From a virus: 64,000 nt of DNA. Below, piece after piece: positions 40,130-47,209 of the stretch. The notes beneath the pieces were generated by a model. It was given only the letters and a program-made list of their open reading frames with translations, had not been told where the DNA came from and searched no databases. The number at the start of each line of letters is the position of its first letter. Position 1 is the first letter of the stretch. A program made the translations under genes and the position numbers. Location of the stretch: IMG/VR virus record IMGVR_UViG_3300049433_000139, positions 1 to 64,000 of that record; one strand, 5' to 3'.

Positions 40130-40461
40130 GCCGCCACCGGCACCAACAACGTCTCCGCCCGCGTCCCTCTGTTCCGGCAAGCCGCGCCACTCAACGGCCC
40201 GCGCCGGCCCGCAATCGCGGCTCGCCGCTCCGCCTCAGATCGCATCGCCGCGCGAATGTGATTCTTGAACATCCAAAAACGATTGCAAAAATCCTTCGGC
40301 CGCGGACCTTTCCAGGAGGACAGGTTAGACCAGACGTAAAGGCGAGTGGAGAGCGGGCGCCATTTGTAACAAAGGGATACGCGCGTGCCACTGAGGCGGA
40401 CAACCGCGTGCCATTCGTGGGCATCGATGATTATATTTGGGGTGCGGTAAAGTGTGGTCAT
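40126..40461 (-). CDS. Hypothetical phage protein
   Basis: 111 residues, beta-rich start (HEWHAVVRLSGTRVSLCYKW), then YVWSNLSSWKGPRPKDFCNR and a helical end with HIRAAMRSEAERRA. The opening and HIRAAM block look conserved among rhizobial phages. Function unknown. Confidence 0.62.
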   Translation of the reverse strand: MTTLYRTPNIIIDAHEWHAVVRLSGTRVSLCYKWRPLSTRLYVWSNLSSWKGPRPKDFCNRFWMFKNHIRAAMRSEAERRAAIAGRRGPLSGAACRNRGTRAETLLVPVAA

Positions 40462-40631
40462 GGTTCCGAGTTCTCTTCGCGGGATTGGCGTTCCAAAGCA
40501 TCCTCATCGGATTCCAATTCGCAAACACCATCCTTGCAGTTTTCAAACACTAAATATCCCAAACCGCAAACCCTACAATAAAATGGTTTACCGTTGTACG
40601 GATGGCGCTCGCCGCGTACTGCCCTGCTCAC
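40458..40631 (-). CDS. Small Cys-rich protein
   Basis: 57 residues from GTG at 40631 (GTGA overlap). CRVCG and C-x4-C (CKDGVC) flank a short loop (YLVFEN), a probable zinc ribbon, followed by an acidic tail. The ATG further upstream lies in the previous gene and is less likely. Confidence 0.6.
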   Translation of the reverse strand: MSRAVRGERHPYNGKPFYCRVCGLGYLVFENCKDGVCELESDEDALERQSREENSEP

Positions 40632-40717
40632 TTCCCTACCTCGCAAGCAATCGCATGCGCCTCTGCCCAAGGCAGGCCCGCATTGAGTAGGAGTCGAAGG
40701 GCGCGGCGGTAGGTCAT
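40628..40717 (-). CDS. 29-residue protein
   Basis: MTYRRALRLLLNAGLPWAEA, then HAIACEVGK. It starts by ATGA overlap with the upstream gene and ends by GTGA overlap with the next. Amphipathic helix; translation supported by the two overlaps. Confidence 0.5.
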   Translation of the reverse strand: MTYRRALRLLLNAGLPWAEAHAIACEVGK

Positions 40718-40980
40718 GTGCGCGGCTCCGCGTCCGGCAGGATAAAATCGGTCGTCATTACAGACGCGTCCCACCCTTCGGCGTAGAGACGCTCAAAGCG
40801 CACCGCCGCACTTGGCGACATGATGTAAGCTTGCTCACGGTTCGTGTAGCGATCGTTCGCTAGTCGCGCAGCAAGCCGGGCAGCGCGGGTTTTCCAGCCG
40901 TCCGAACTTGGGCAACGAACCGCCTTTTTACCCTTGGCGTAACGGGCGTTGCCGATCGTATATGCTGCGTCTTGGCTCAT
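40714..40980 (-). CDS. Hypothetical protein, possibly on a leaderless mRNA
   Basis: 88 residues from ATG at 40980. The start codon lies within a base or so of the transcription start predicted from P9 (-10 at 40988-40993), so there is no room for a ribosome site. MSQDAAYTIGNARYAKGKKA, then RLYAEGWDASVMTTDFILPD. No family recognised. Confidence 0.6.
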   Translation of the reverse strand: MSQDAAYTIGNARYAKGKKAVRCPSSDGWKTRAARLAARLANDRYTNREQAYIMSPSAAVRFERLYAEGWDASVMTTDFILPDAEPRT

Positions 40981-40987
40981 GCCCGCA

Positions 40988-41015
40988 AAGCTACAACAAA
41001 TTTGCAAACAGTCAA
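40988..41015 (-). promoter_or_regulatory. Dispersed-type promoter P9
   Basis: -35 TTGACT (41010-41015), 16-base spacer with GTTTGCAAAT, -10 TAGCTT (40988-40993), leftward, driving genes 40980-39908. Confidence 0.82.
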
Positions 41016-41018
41016 CAA

Positions 41019-41267
41019 CTAATTGATGAAATCCGGCGCAAGGGCTGAAATAAATCCAGTCCGCTCCACCCGTTCGAACGTCGTCCCGTCTCGGGCATGT
41101 AGGGTTACTCGGTCGCCGTCGTTAAAACTAGGTGAAACCTGGAGGCGCGCTTGCTTCGGACACATCTTGGCCGCATCCTCGTCGTTCACGTCCCATATCA
41201 GGCGGCACACGGCGCAGTGCATCTGGTCGCTTCCGGTGTGGCGAGCTGCGCAGGGGGTTTCAAGCAT
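41019..41267 (-). CDS. Small Cys-rich protein
   Basis: 82 residues from ATG at 41267. MLETPCAARHTGSDQMHCAV then CRLIWDVNDEDAAKMCPKQ give Cys/His pairs of a zinc knuckle; this block is frequent in phage early operons. The C-terminal half is a beta-strand domain (DRVTLHARDGTTFERVERTG). Overlaps the peptidase gene by 8 bases. Confidence 0.62.
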   Translation of the reverse strand: MLETPCAARHTGSDQMHCAVCRLIWDVNDEDAAKMCPKQARLQVSPSFNDGDRVTLHARDGTTFERVERTGFISALAPDFIN

Positions 41268-41691
41268 GCAGCACCGTGACGTCACCGCCCGAATGCGGGT
41301 CGTGCTTTACGGCGGCGCGTACCGCTGTCCCTGCACCAGCCCCCGCAAACATCGCGCCGAGCGCGTAGTCCATGCCCGAACCGAAAGCGAAATATTCCGC
41401 TTCGCACCGGAACGAGCCATTCACTTCGAATACGTCGATTCCGCCAGCCTTACGGAAGATCACGCCTCGGTCATGGTGACGTTCTGATTCGGTAGCCTTT
41501 GGCGGTTCGCCATTCTCGCCGGCAAGAAACCAGGCGATAAAAAGCGCGTTGAAATTCGCATTACCAGCCGCGCCGGCCATGTCGCCGTCATCCCGGCGCG
41601 CAATCTTGATCACGTTCCCCATCATCGTGCCGCCCTGATACATGACTGTATCAGCCGCAAGCACGCCGTCTTTGTACGCAATGGTTGTCAC
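41260..41691 (-). CDS. HslV/proteasome beta-like N-terminal-threonine peptidase
   Basis: 143 residues from GTG at 41691, fixed by GTGA overlap. The product begins (M)TTIAYKDGVLAADT, so removal of the initiator exposes Thr1, the nucleophile of HslV and proteasome beta subunits. D13, Lys28 in GNVIKI, AGAAGNANFNALFIAWF and FAFGSGMDYALGAMFAGAGA correspond to Asp17, Lys33 and the GSG active-site region of HslV. The family assembles into rings. No HslU-like ATPase is encoded nearby, so the partner may be host HslU or none. Located in an early operon with Fic. Confidence 0.85.
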   Translation of the reverse strand: MTTIAYKDGVLAADTVMYQGGTMMGNVIKIARRDDGDMAGAAGNANFNALFIAWFLAGENGEPPKATESERHHDRGVIFRKAGGIDVFEVNGSFRCEAEYFAFGSGMDYALGAMFAGAGAGTAVRAAVKHDPHSGGDVTVLHA

Positions 41692-41972
41692 GTTCCGCTC
41701 CCGCTTAGGCACGTCGCCACTGACAACCCATCTGCCCGCGCTTCCCCCACAGCCATTGCGACCACGGGATGCGTGTAACCTTGAATGTGCAGGAAGATCG
41801 GAGCGCCGGCCGCTATCCTGGCACGCTCTGCGTCAGTCGGTGCCCACGCGGAAATCATGAACCCCTCGTGGTCGCAGATTTCCAGTGTGCGGCAAGGGCC
41901 GTCTCTGTCAACGTTCCAGTTCTCGGGAGCGCCGAGACTTCGCGTCCTATCCGTGAGTGCGATGGATTTCAT
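41688..41972 (-). CDS. Hypothetical protein
   Basis: 94 residues from ATG at 41972 (ATGA overlap). MKSIALTDRTRSLGAPENWN, then RTLEICDHEGFMISAWAPTD and FLHIQGYTHPVVAMAVG. Beta-rich, no family recognised. Confidence 0.6.
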   Translation of the reverse strand: MKSIALTDRTRSLGAPENWNVDRDGPCRTLEICDHEGFMISAWAPTDAERARIAAGAPIFLHIQGYTHPVVAMAVGEARADGLSVATCLSGSGT

Positions 41973-42205
41973 AAACCGGCCGCCCACTGTCCGCCGCAAG
42001 CCGTGATGGCTGCGCGCGCTTCGTCGCGCGTCTTAAACCCGTCAAGTTTCATATAATCGGATTGGATGGCGTATTCAGTGCGCGTTAAAATACTGGAGCG
42101 CACGAGATACGAAACGATATGATACTTCGTCCGCTCCAGCGTCTTGACGCCCACCATGTAGCGCAGCGTATAAGTGCCGTCGGCATTGGCTTCTGCTCCA
42201 GTCAC
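41969..42205 (-). CDS. Hypothetical protein
   Basis: 78 residues from GTG at 42205 (GTGA overlap with fic). VTGAEANADGTYTLRYMVGV, then TEYAIQSDYMKLDGFKTRDE. Possibly a small beta-alpha domain; no family recognised. It lies directly downstream of fic, but antitoxin motifs are not seen. Confidence 0.58.
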   Translation of the reverse strand: MTGAEANADGTYTLRYMVGVKTLERTKYHIVSYLVRSSILTRTEYAIQSDYMKLDGFKTRDEARAAITACGGQWAAGL

Positions 42206-42654
42206 GACTGCGCCTCCAATGTCTGATAATAAAAACGGTGCAGAAAGGGTAGCGCGAACGGATCCCGCCCCACCTTGTTCATATGCCACGCCCACAGAAT
42301 GCGCCCGGTGCGGCCGTTGCCGTCGGTGTAGGGATGCAGCATTTCGAACGCTATGTGGGTGTTAAAGGGTGTGTTGGGTTTGTGAATACCGATCAAGAGG
42401 TTGATAAGGCGCTCGCGTATCTCAGGTCCGCCGGCCGGCGCGATGTAGTTTCCAACGCGCACGTCGAGGCCCAGCCGATCCCTTAAGTCGTGGCCAGGTG
42501 CGAACGCTTGCTGGACGTCGTTCAAGTCCTGCAGCGTGAGGTTCGGTAGGGCGAGGAAGTGCCGCGCTGCGCCGACCTCGCTGAGTTTCGGATCGCGGTG
42601 GATGCCCTCGATCGCGTTCGATTCGCGGAGGAAGGCAGTGAGTCGACTTGTCAT
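42202..42654 (-). CDS. Fic-domain protein (AMPylase-type) with N-terminal inhibitory motif
   Basis: 150 residues from ATG at 42654. HPYTDGNGRTGR (107-118) is a complete Fic motif: catalytic His, phosphate-binding Asp-Gly-Asn-Gly-Arg and the last Arg. S12-N-A-I-E16-G17 fits the (S/T)xxxE(G/N) inhibitory helix, here at the N-terminus, so the enzyme may be self-restrained. Fic enzymes transfer AMP or other nucleotides to proteins. A toxin, host-modification or superinfection role is possible. It is preceded by a membrane mini protein with a 4-base overlap. Confidence 0.85.
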   Translation of the reverse strand: MTSRLTAFLRESNAIEGIHRDPKLSEVGAARHFLALPNLTLQDLNDVQQAFAPGHDLRDRLGLDVRVGNYIAPAGGPEIRERLINLLIGIHKPNTPFNTHIAFEMLHPYTDGNGRTGRILWAWHMNKVGRDPFALPFLHRFYYQTLEAQS

Positions 42655-42782
42655 AGCGTAACCCATCCCACCGCCCATATCGCAATAGCTATCACGACAT
42701 AACAAAACATCGCGAAACATACTAAAACAGTGTTATCCAAACTCGATAGACCGACTGAACTTGGTAGCGGAGGCGGAATCAC
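42651..42782 (-). CDS. 43-residue membrane protein coupled to fic
   Basis: GTG at 42782 overlaps the exonuclease stop and its own stop overlaps the fic ATG. A short N-terminal segment (VIPPPLPSSVGLSSLDNTVL) precedes one long membrane helix (VCFAMFCYVVIAIAIWAVGW). Tight coupling to fic suggests a shared role. Confidence 0.55.
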   Translation of the reverse strand: MIPPPLPSSVGLSSLDNTVLVCFAMFCYVVIAIAIWAVGWVTL

Positions 42783-43327
42783 GCTGCCACTCCCCGAACC
42801 CCGGCCAACACCCGCAACGCCGCATTAGCCGCCCGCGTCTGCCCGATCGCATCGTTAAGCGCCACATGCGGCGGCGGGACGCTGTAAAGCTTCGGGTCAA
42901 GGCCGGCTAGGTTATACAGCGTGCGAGTGCATTGGATGTTCCAGAACTTCCACGGCGGTTCGATGCCGGCGCGACGATACAGTTCGCCGAGAATCGGCGC
43001 ATCGAACGTTGCGCCATGGCACCAGATCATGCGCTGGAACACGTCCGGCTCTGCCCAAGACAACCACGCGGATATGTGTTCGAGCGCCGCTATGAGCGGG
43101 ACGGCGCCTTGCGTCGCTGCAGCCCATGCGCCGGGATGCTTCGCTTCCTGATCGTTCCACCAAGCCTGCGTTGCCGGGTCTATTTCCAATCCGAGCACTT
43201 GCTGGTCGGGAATGGAAATGTTGAGCGTCGTATGCACCTCGTCCGAAAAGCGCACGAACGCCGCGGCGAGCACTATGGCACCGGGACGTGTACCCAAAGT
43301 TTCGACGTCTGTCATGATGTGAGTCAT
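42779..43327 (-). CDS. DnaQ/RNase T-fold 3'-5' exonuclease
   Basis: 182 residues from ATG at 43327 (ATGA overlap). DVETLG (motif I), CHGATFDAPIL (motif II) and HVALNDAIGQ (motif III, HxAxxD) give the DEDDh active site. Similar proteins in phages are called exodeoxyribonuclease VIII-like or 3'-5' exoribonuclease. Likely acts on DNA or RNA ends during early infection. Confidence 0.82.
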   Translation of the reverse strand: MTHIMTDVETLGTRPGAIVLAAAFVRFSDEVHTTLNISIPDQQVLGLEIDPATQAWWNDQEAKHPGAWAAATQGAVPLIAALEHISAWLSWAEPDVFQRMIWCHGATFDAPILGELYRRAGIEPPWKFWNIQCTRTLYNLAGLDPKLYSVPPPHVALNDAIGQTRAANAALRVLAGVRGVAA

Positions 43328-43650
43328 GCGTCCGTCTCCGCCGCTTTGACGAGTTCGGGTATATGCGCGGCTGCGATTCGACACGCCCACGCGACCGCTT
43401 CTCGGCGTTTCGTCGTCATGGTGATATGAGTGCCTGCGTTTTCCATAACGGACGCGATGGATAGCAAGAGTTCGGAACCGTAAAGCGTGCCTTCCACTTC
43501 GTTCGCTTGCGTGACTACCGACGCACGATTAACGCGCCCTGCGTTAAGGTCCGGAACGAATACAGCGCTACCATCTATGTGGTATATCCAACCGCCGGGC
43601 ACTTGCAGCCGATACGCATCTCCCAGCCCAAAGCCTTCCACTTGATGCAT
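43324..43650 (-). CDS. Hypothetical protein, first gene of Fic/peptidase operon
   Basis: 108 residues from ATG at 43650, with GGGAGGGCGAG upstream. MHQVEGFGLGDAYRLQVPGG, then a helical end (REAVAWACRIAAAHIPELVK). No family recognised. Confidence 0.6.
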   Translation of the reverse strand: MHQVEGFGLGDAYRLQVPGGWIYHIDGSAVFVPDLNAGRVNRASVVTQANEVEGTLYGSELLLSIASVMENAGTHITMTTKRREAVAWACRIAAAHIPELVKAAETDA

Positions 43651-43684
43651 CTCGCCCTCCCGGCGTGGTTCGCCACTGTTCGCA

Positions 43685-43712
43685 AACCTACGCCGCATTT
43701 GCAAAAAGTCAA
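43685..43712 (-). promoter_or_regulatory. Dispersed-type promoter P10, drives Fic/peptidase operon
   Basis: -35 TTGACT (43707-43712), 16-base spacer with TTTTGCAAAT, -10 TAGGTT (43685-43690), leftward; genes 43650-41019 follow without a gap. The -35 lies in the last codons of the upstream gene. Confidence 0.85.
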
Positions 43713-44035
43713 CAGAAATCTAAAACGGCCGGCGTGACTTTCACATCGGCACACCCTATCCCCCACTGCATCAAACCCCGCGCCACCAGATCGTCAAGTT
43801 CGTCACGCCATAGGTAAGCGCGCCGGCCGGTGTCAGTGGTCGCGCGGAGCTGCGAGCAAACGAAGTACCATTGATGTTCTGTGACCAGGTAGCGGACGTG
43901 GAGCGCCAAGAAGCGGACCTGCGCTGGCGATAGGGGCTGTAGCGGCGGACTGGCGACGACGGGCACGCAGTCGCATTCGGGCCGGTGCTCGTGGCAGTTG
44001 CAGGTACGCGGAGGTAACGTGGTATGACAGGTCAC
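43709..44035 (-). CDS. Hypothetical protein with Cys/His-rich N-terminus
   Basis: 108 residues from GTG at 44035 (GTGA overlap). The start TCHTTLPPRTCNCHEHRPEC then DC could bind zinc. The middle (LSPAQVRFLALHVRYLVTEH) is helical. No family recognised. Ends over the -35 of P10. Confidence 0.6.
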   Translation of the reverse strand: MTCHTTLPPRTCNCHEHRPECDCVPVVASPPLQPLSPAQVRFLALHVRYLVTEHQWYFVCSQLRATTDTGRRAYLWRDELDDLVARGLMQWGIGCADVKVTPAVLDFC

Positions 44036-44289
44036 ACTGCCACCGCGCGCACGTTGGCTTCCTTCATCTCGTCAAGCGATACTTCGCCAGTCGCGACAAG
44101 CACACCTTGAATATATCCAAGCCAACGCATCGCTTTGTCTTGCGACATGCCGGAGTCGATTTGCTGCACCATCCAACGCATGTGCGCGTAACCCAATCCC
44201 GTTGCGCCGCGATCAGGACAATCGCAGTACGGTTCGAGGTACTTCGCGTCAATATCTTTCGCCGCTACGATACACTGGTTTAGGTTCAA
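44032..44289 (-). CDS. Hypothetical protein with TTG start
   Basis: 85 residues from TTG at 44289, chosen because AGGGGAGG lies 6 bases upstream. LNLNQCIVAAKDIDAKYLEP, then MRWMVQQIDSGMSQDKAMRW. The longer ATG reading (44379) overlaps the preceding gene by 47 bases. Function unknown. Confidence 0.55.
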   Translation of the reverse strand: MNLNQCIVAAKDIDAKYLEPYCDCPDRGATGLGYAHMRWMVQQIDSGMSQDKAMRWLGYIQGVLVATGEVSLDEMKEANVRAVAV

Positions 44290-44332
44290 GCCCCGCCTCC
44301 CCTGATAAAACAAAACATGCGTATCGGGTTTG

Positions 44333-44680
44333 TCACGAAGCAAGCCCGTAGTCGTTGGGATGCGCGTACGCATCAACAAAATACGGGTCCGCTACAAGTC
44401 CGTTCTCAACGCGGAGACTGCCTGCCGCGATCTGCCGCTGCCGGCGCGCAACGGCGCGCTTGCCGTTCAACCCCGCTATTGCATTCCGCGCCGAGTGCCC
44501 TTCGCGTTTCGCCGTCCTTGTGCGGCGCCGATTCTCTCGCATCGCCTGTTCGTAAATACCCATCTTGACGAGGGCGCCCATGAGCGCTTCGGCCGATACG
44601 GCCAGGGCATCGGTGCCAGCGTTAACGGCACGCTGCATGAAGTTACGGGCGAACGCAGCGGCTGCGGAAGGGCGATACAT
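44333..44680 (-). CDS. Hypothetical basic helical protein
   Basis: 115 residues from ATG at 44680. MYRPSAAAAFARNFMQRAVN, then RENRRRTRTAKREGHSARNA, an Arg-rich centre that could bind nucleic acid. First gene after promoter P11. Confidence 0.6.
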   Translation of the reverse strand: MYRPSAAAAFARNFMQRAVNAGTDALAVSAEALMGALVKMGIYEQAMRENRRRTRTAKREGHSARNAIAGLNGKRAVARRQRQIAAGSLRVENGLVADPYFVDAYAHPNDYGLAS

Positions 44681-44707
44681 GCTGGTGCGCTCCAAGGGCT
44701 GTTGTGT

Positions 44708-44735
44708 CAACCTACAACCGATTTGCAAAAAGTCA
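44708..44735 (-). promoter_or_regulatory. Dispersed-type promoter P11
   Basis: -35 TTGACT (44730-44735), 16-base spacer with TTTTGCAAAT, -10 TAGGTT (44708-44713), leftward, driving genes 44680-43709. The spacer and -10 equal those of P5. Confidence 0.85.
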
Positions 44736-45197
44736 ACAGTTAAATACAGGCAAGCCATCCACGGTCACGGTATCGTCGTCCATATCCACTGCGTCCGGCG
44801 AGCAGGAGAGGAGTTCGCATGTGGTTTCGACTATCCAGTCCCACCTATCCGCGCGGGCCAGGAGGGCAGTAGCCGCCGTTGAGCCATCCAAGCGGCGGAG
44901 CGTCACGCGCTTGTCAGGCACGTAAGCAGCGCCGCGCAGGAGTTCGGGCGAGCGGTCGCGCAGGGCGGAAAAGGGGAGGACAGCACAAAGCAAATCATCT
45001 GCAGTCGTGCCAGACTTTAACTGCGGTTGCGCTCCCTCCGTGCTCGGGCGAGAAAAGAACCGCTCGGCACTTGGCGCCCCTTGCTTCCTTAGCGTCTCAA
45101 CCGCAGCCGTTACCGCGAGCTGATGCTGCAGGGACGTTGCCGACCAGTCCAGCGCGGCGATGCGATCGGCGAGGGCGGCGTTTGTGAGGACGGTCAT
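44733..45197 (-). CDS. Hypothetical acidic protein
   Basis: 154 residues, MTVLTNAALADRIAALDWSA, then DDLLCAVLPFSALRDRSPEL and an acidic end (SCSPDAVDMDDDTVTVDGLP). Last gene of the P12 operon. No family recognised. Confidence 0.6.
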   Translation of the reverse strand: MTVLTNAALADRIAALDWSATSLQHQLAVTAAVETLRKQGAPSAERFFSRPSTEGAQPQLKSGTTADDLLCAVLPFSALRDRSPELLRGAAYVPDKRVTLRRLDGSTAATALLARADRWDWIVETTCELLSCSPDAVDMDDDTVTVDGLPVFNC

Positions 45198-45505
45198 GAT
45201 GTGGCCTTTCTGGCGCGGATCGCCGCAGCACCGTAACTGCCTGGATATTCCGTCTCAGGATTGAACTCATTATTCTTTGACAAAGCGGGACGTTCCGACT
45301 TGCCAGTGGTTATATCAATAACGGTGCCGTCATCGAGACGGACGCCGAAAACGATATCGCCAAAGCGGTAATTGTTATTGTTGCCACGCAGGCCGTATCC
45401 CATATCCGGCACGACGCGCACGTCAAACCATCCGCCTTCCGGCGCCTGATATGCGTATTTGCTGCTCCGCTTGATGCGGGCCACAAGTTGCTGCTCGGGT
45501 ATCAC
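45194..45505 (-). CDS. Hypothetical protein
   Basis: 103 residues from GTG at 45505 (GTGA overlap). VIPEQQLVARIKRSSKYAYQ, then YRFGDIVFGVRLDDGTVIDI. Beta-rich; no family recognised. The longer ORF from 45640 runs out of frame over the preceding gene. Confidence 0.58.
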   Translation of the reverse strand: MIPEQQLVARIKRSSKYAYQAPEGGWFDVRVVPDMGYGLRGNNNNYRFGDIVFGVRLDDGTVIDITTGKSERPALSKNNEFNPETEYPGSYGAAAIRARKATS

Positions 45506-45693
45506 AGCGCCCTCGCCTTTCTGACGCGCTTGAAGTTCTTGACGACGAACTCGCCAGGCTCGTGATCTTCCATCGGCGTCGTGTAGAAATTGCCGTGGAT
45601 GCAATCCTTGACTTCGCGCAGCGCCAGCGCCTCGGTGCAAGGCTTGTCCATTCGAATCGTGACAGTAAAACTGTGGGTATGTTGCTTCGCCAT
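45502..45693 (-). CDS. Small hypothetical protein, first gene of its operon
   Basis: 63 residues, MAKQHTHSFTVTIRMDKPCT, then EALALREVKDCIHGNFYTTP. A conserved-looking start (FTVTIRMDKPC.EALALREVKDCI.G.FY) seen in other phages; function unknown. Confidence 0.62.
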   Translation of the reverse strand: MAKQHTHSFTVTIRMDKPCTEALALREVKDCIHGNFYTTPMEDHEPGEFVVKNFKRVRKARAL

Positions 45694-45734
45694 CTTCGTG
45701 TTCTAACTTACTTAGGGGTACGTTTCATCCTGTT

Positions 45735-45762
45735 AACCTACTGTGAATTTGTCGTAAGTCAA
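45735..45762 (-). promoter_or_regulatory. Dispersed-type promoter P12 with diverged spacer box
   Basis: -35 TTGACT (45757-45762), 16-base spacer with TACGACAAAT, -10 TAGGTT (45735-45740), leftward. The palindrome TTTGCAAA is broken here, which may lower repressor binding. Confidence 0.78.
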
Positions 45763-45765
45763 CAG

Positions 45766-46093
45766 ATAAGTGAGGTATCACGGGGTTGTGTTTGGGTGGC
45801 GGTCGCCAAGAGGTTCAATTACGTGTTGAATTTGAGGGGCAAAAATCTTTCACTCGGGCGGCGACCGTTCATTTTCAAGTTATCCGTATAAAATGGGCAT
45901 AACTTTTCCAAAATGTCCAAATGCCTTAGTGAACTTTCGTTTTTCAACATTTTTTTGGGAATTCTCTAAAAGCACTGTCAACACGTAATTGAACCAGTGG
46001 TGTGAGCGCCAGAATATGTTATCGAAAGTACCCCAAAAAAAATTCAATCGTTCATGTGCTTGATATTGTTAAGGAAACGACTGAATGTTTTTT
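45766..46093. other. AT-rich non-coding region with alternating short repeats
   Basis: 328 bp without a credible gene, visibly richer in A/T runs than its surroundings. It contains TTCAATTACGTGTTGAA at 45811-45827 and the opposite orientation GTCAACACGTAATTGAAC at 45978-45995. A third copy lies in the adjacent endonuclease gene (46151-46168). TCAACAGATAAGTGA, as at P12, occurs again at 46122-46136. The same motifs flank the -35 of P7 and P8. Confidence 0.6.
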
Positions 46094-46813
46094 CTAAAAA
46101 AGTTTCAGTGGCTCGGTATTTTCAACAGATAAGTGATATTTGCCCGTTTTAGGTTCAATTACGTGTTGACGTTGTTTGACCAGTTCGGCGCGAGCAATGG
46201 CGTTTTTGCGTTTTGAGGACAAACGAGGTTTTGAACGCGCAGGGGTGCGTAACTTGCGTTTCCGTCGCTTTATCATCTTCCGACCGCGCCGCTTTGCTGC
46301 CCCGCGCTCAATGGATTCTGCCGAGTGCTTCCGACCTTTGCTCGCGGCTCCAATTCGTGCCTTAGATTCTGGAGTGTGCTTTGGTTTCGGTATGGGTTTC
46401 GGCTTTGGTTTTCGACTCTGAACAGTAGCCAAGCGACGCTCAATCGACTCTCGTGAGTGTATCAAACCCGGAGCACCTTGACCGCCGAGAGTGGTGTTCG
46501 CACAAAGAGGCCAGAGCAACCGTAGCGTGGCTATCCAATAGCGCTCGCGTTCCGACCAATCACCATCCGCCTGCACGGTCTCCATAGTCTGCACGCGGAT
46601 GTGCTTACCGCAGCCACGTATCCACGCAGCAATCGCGCGGTGCGGGTGTTGCTTGGCGCCGTGGCGGTGCTCTGTGAGGCGTTTTTGTGCGGTGAAGATC
46701 GTTTTGCCGCAATAGAACGGGTATCCGTTCGACCAGCCGTTGGCGATCGTCTCGGGACGCGTATCAACGAGCCAATAGATTAGGGTTGGTGTGGAAACGG
46801 GACGGCGGGGCAC
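46094..46813 (-). CDS. GIY-YIG homing-type endonuclease with NUMOD3 repeats
   Basis: 239 residues from GTG at 46813. LIYWLVDTR and FYCGKT form the GIY-YIG core, with QKRLTEH and SERERYWIATL supplying the conserved Arg/His and Glu. HTPESKARIGAASKGRKHSA then ESIERGAAKRRGRK are NUMOD3 DNA-binding motifs. The long basic tail (KPKPKPIPKPKHT) is typical. It sits alone between two operons with its own promoter, as expected for a free-standing homing gene. Its last codons run through copies of the promoter-associated repeats. Confidence 0.87.
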   Translation of the reverse strand: MPRRPVSTPTLIYWLVDTRPETIANGWSNGYPFYCGKTIFTAQKRLTEHRHGAKQHPHRAIAAWIRGCGKHIRVQTMETVQADGDWSERERYWIATLRLLWPLCANTTLGGQGAPGLIHSRESIERRLATVQSRKPKPKPIPKPKHTPESKARIGAASKGRKHSAESIERGAAKRRGRKMIKRRKRKLRTPARSKPRLSSKRKNAIARAELVKQRQHVIEPKTGKYHLSVENTEPLKLF

Positions 46814-46819
46814 ATGAAA

Positions 46820-46847
46820 AATGTACCGGAATTTTGCAAAAAGTCAA
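46820..46847 (-). promoter_or_regulatory. Dispersed-type promoter P13, drives GIY-YIG gene
   Basis: -35 TTGACT (46842-46847), 16-base spacer with TTTTGCAAAA, -10 TACATT (46820-46825), leftward. The predicted transcription start coincides with the GTG at 46813. Confidence 0.78.
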
Positions 46848-46921
46848 CAGAATAGGGCGTATCTAGCAAAGTCCATCGACATCCGCTACAACCCGTCCCG
46901 ACCGACGCGGAGGGAAACAGC

Positions 46922-47209
46922 ATGCGCCACGCACTTCCTTTACTGCTCCTGCTCGCTGCACCCGCTGCGGCAGCCACGCCCAACGAAACGGCGTGCATCT
47001 TGAAAGCCGCCGAGACCCTTCCGAAGATCGCAGGAATGCAAATTGGAAAGAGCCGCGCAACACTCCTGCCGGCCCCGCAGGGCTGGCAGTGGGGACCACC
47101 AATCAAAGTTGAAGTGGATTGGACCGCCGCGGGCCAAGCCGCAACGTGGGCGTATCTTTGCACCGTCGGGGATTCAGGGAACGCCGTGGTGCAGCGCCTG
47201 GCTAATTAG
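46922..47209 (+). CDS. Small exported protein on the opposite strand
   Basis: 95 residues. MRHALPLLLLLAAPAAAATP is a clear signal peptide. The mature part has two Cys (C in NETACILKAAETL and YLCTVGD) that may form a disulfide. It is the only + strand gene in this part of the phage, so probably a prophage-expressed moron. A periplasmic role is inferred. It overlaps the convergent methyltransferase gene by 8 bases. Confidence 0.68.
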   Translation: MRHALPLLLLLAAPAAAATPNETACILKAAETLPKIAGMQIGKSRATLLPAPQGWQWGPPIKVEVDWTAAGQAATWAYLCTVGDSGNAVVQRLAN

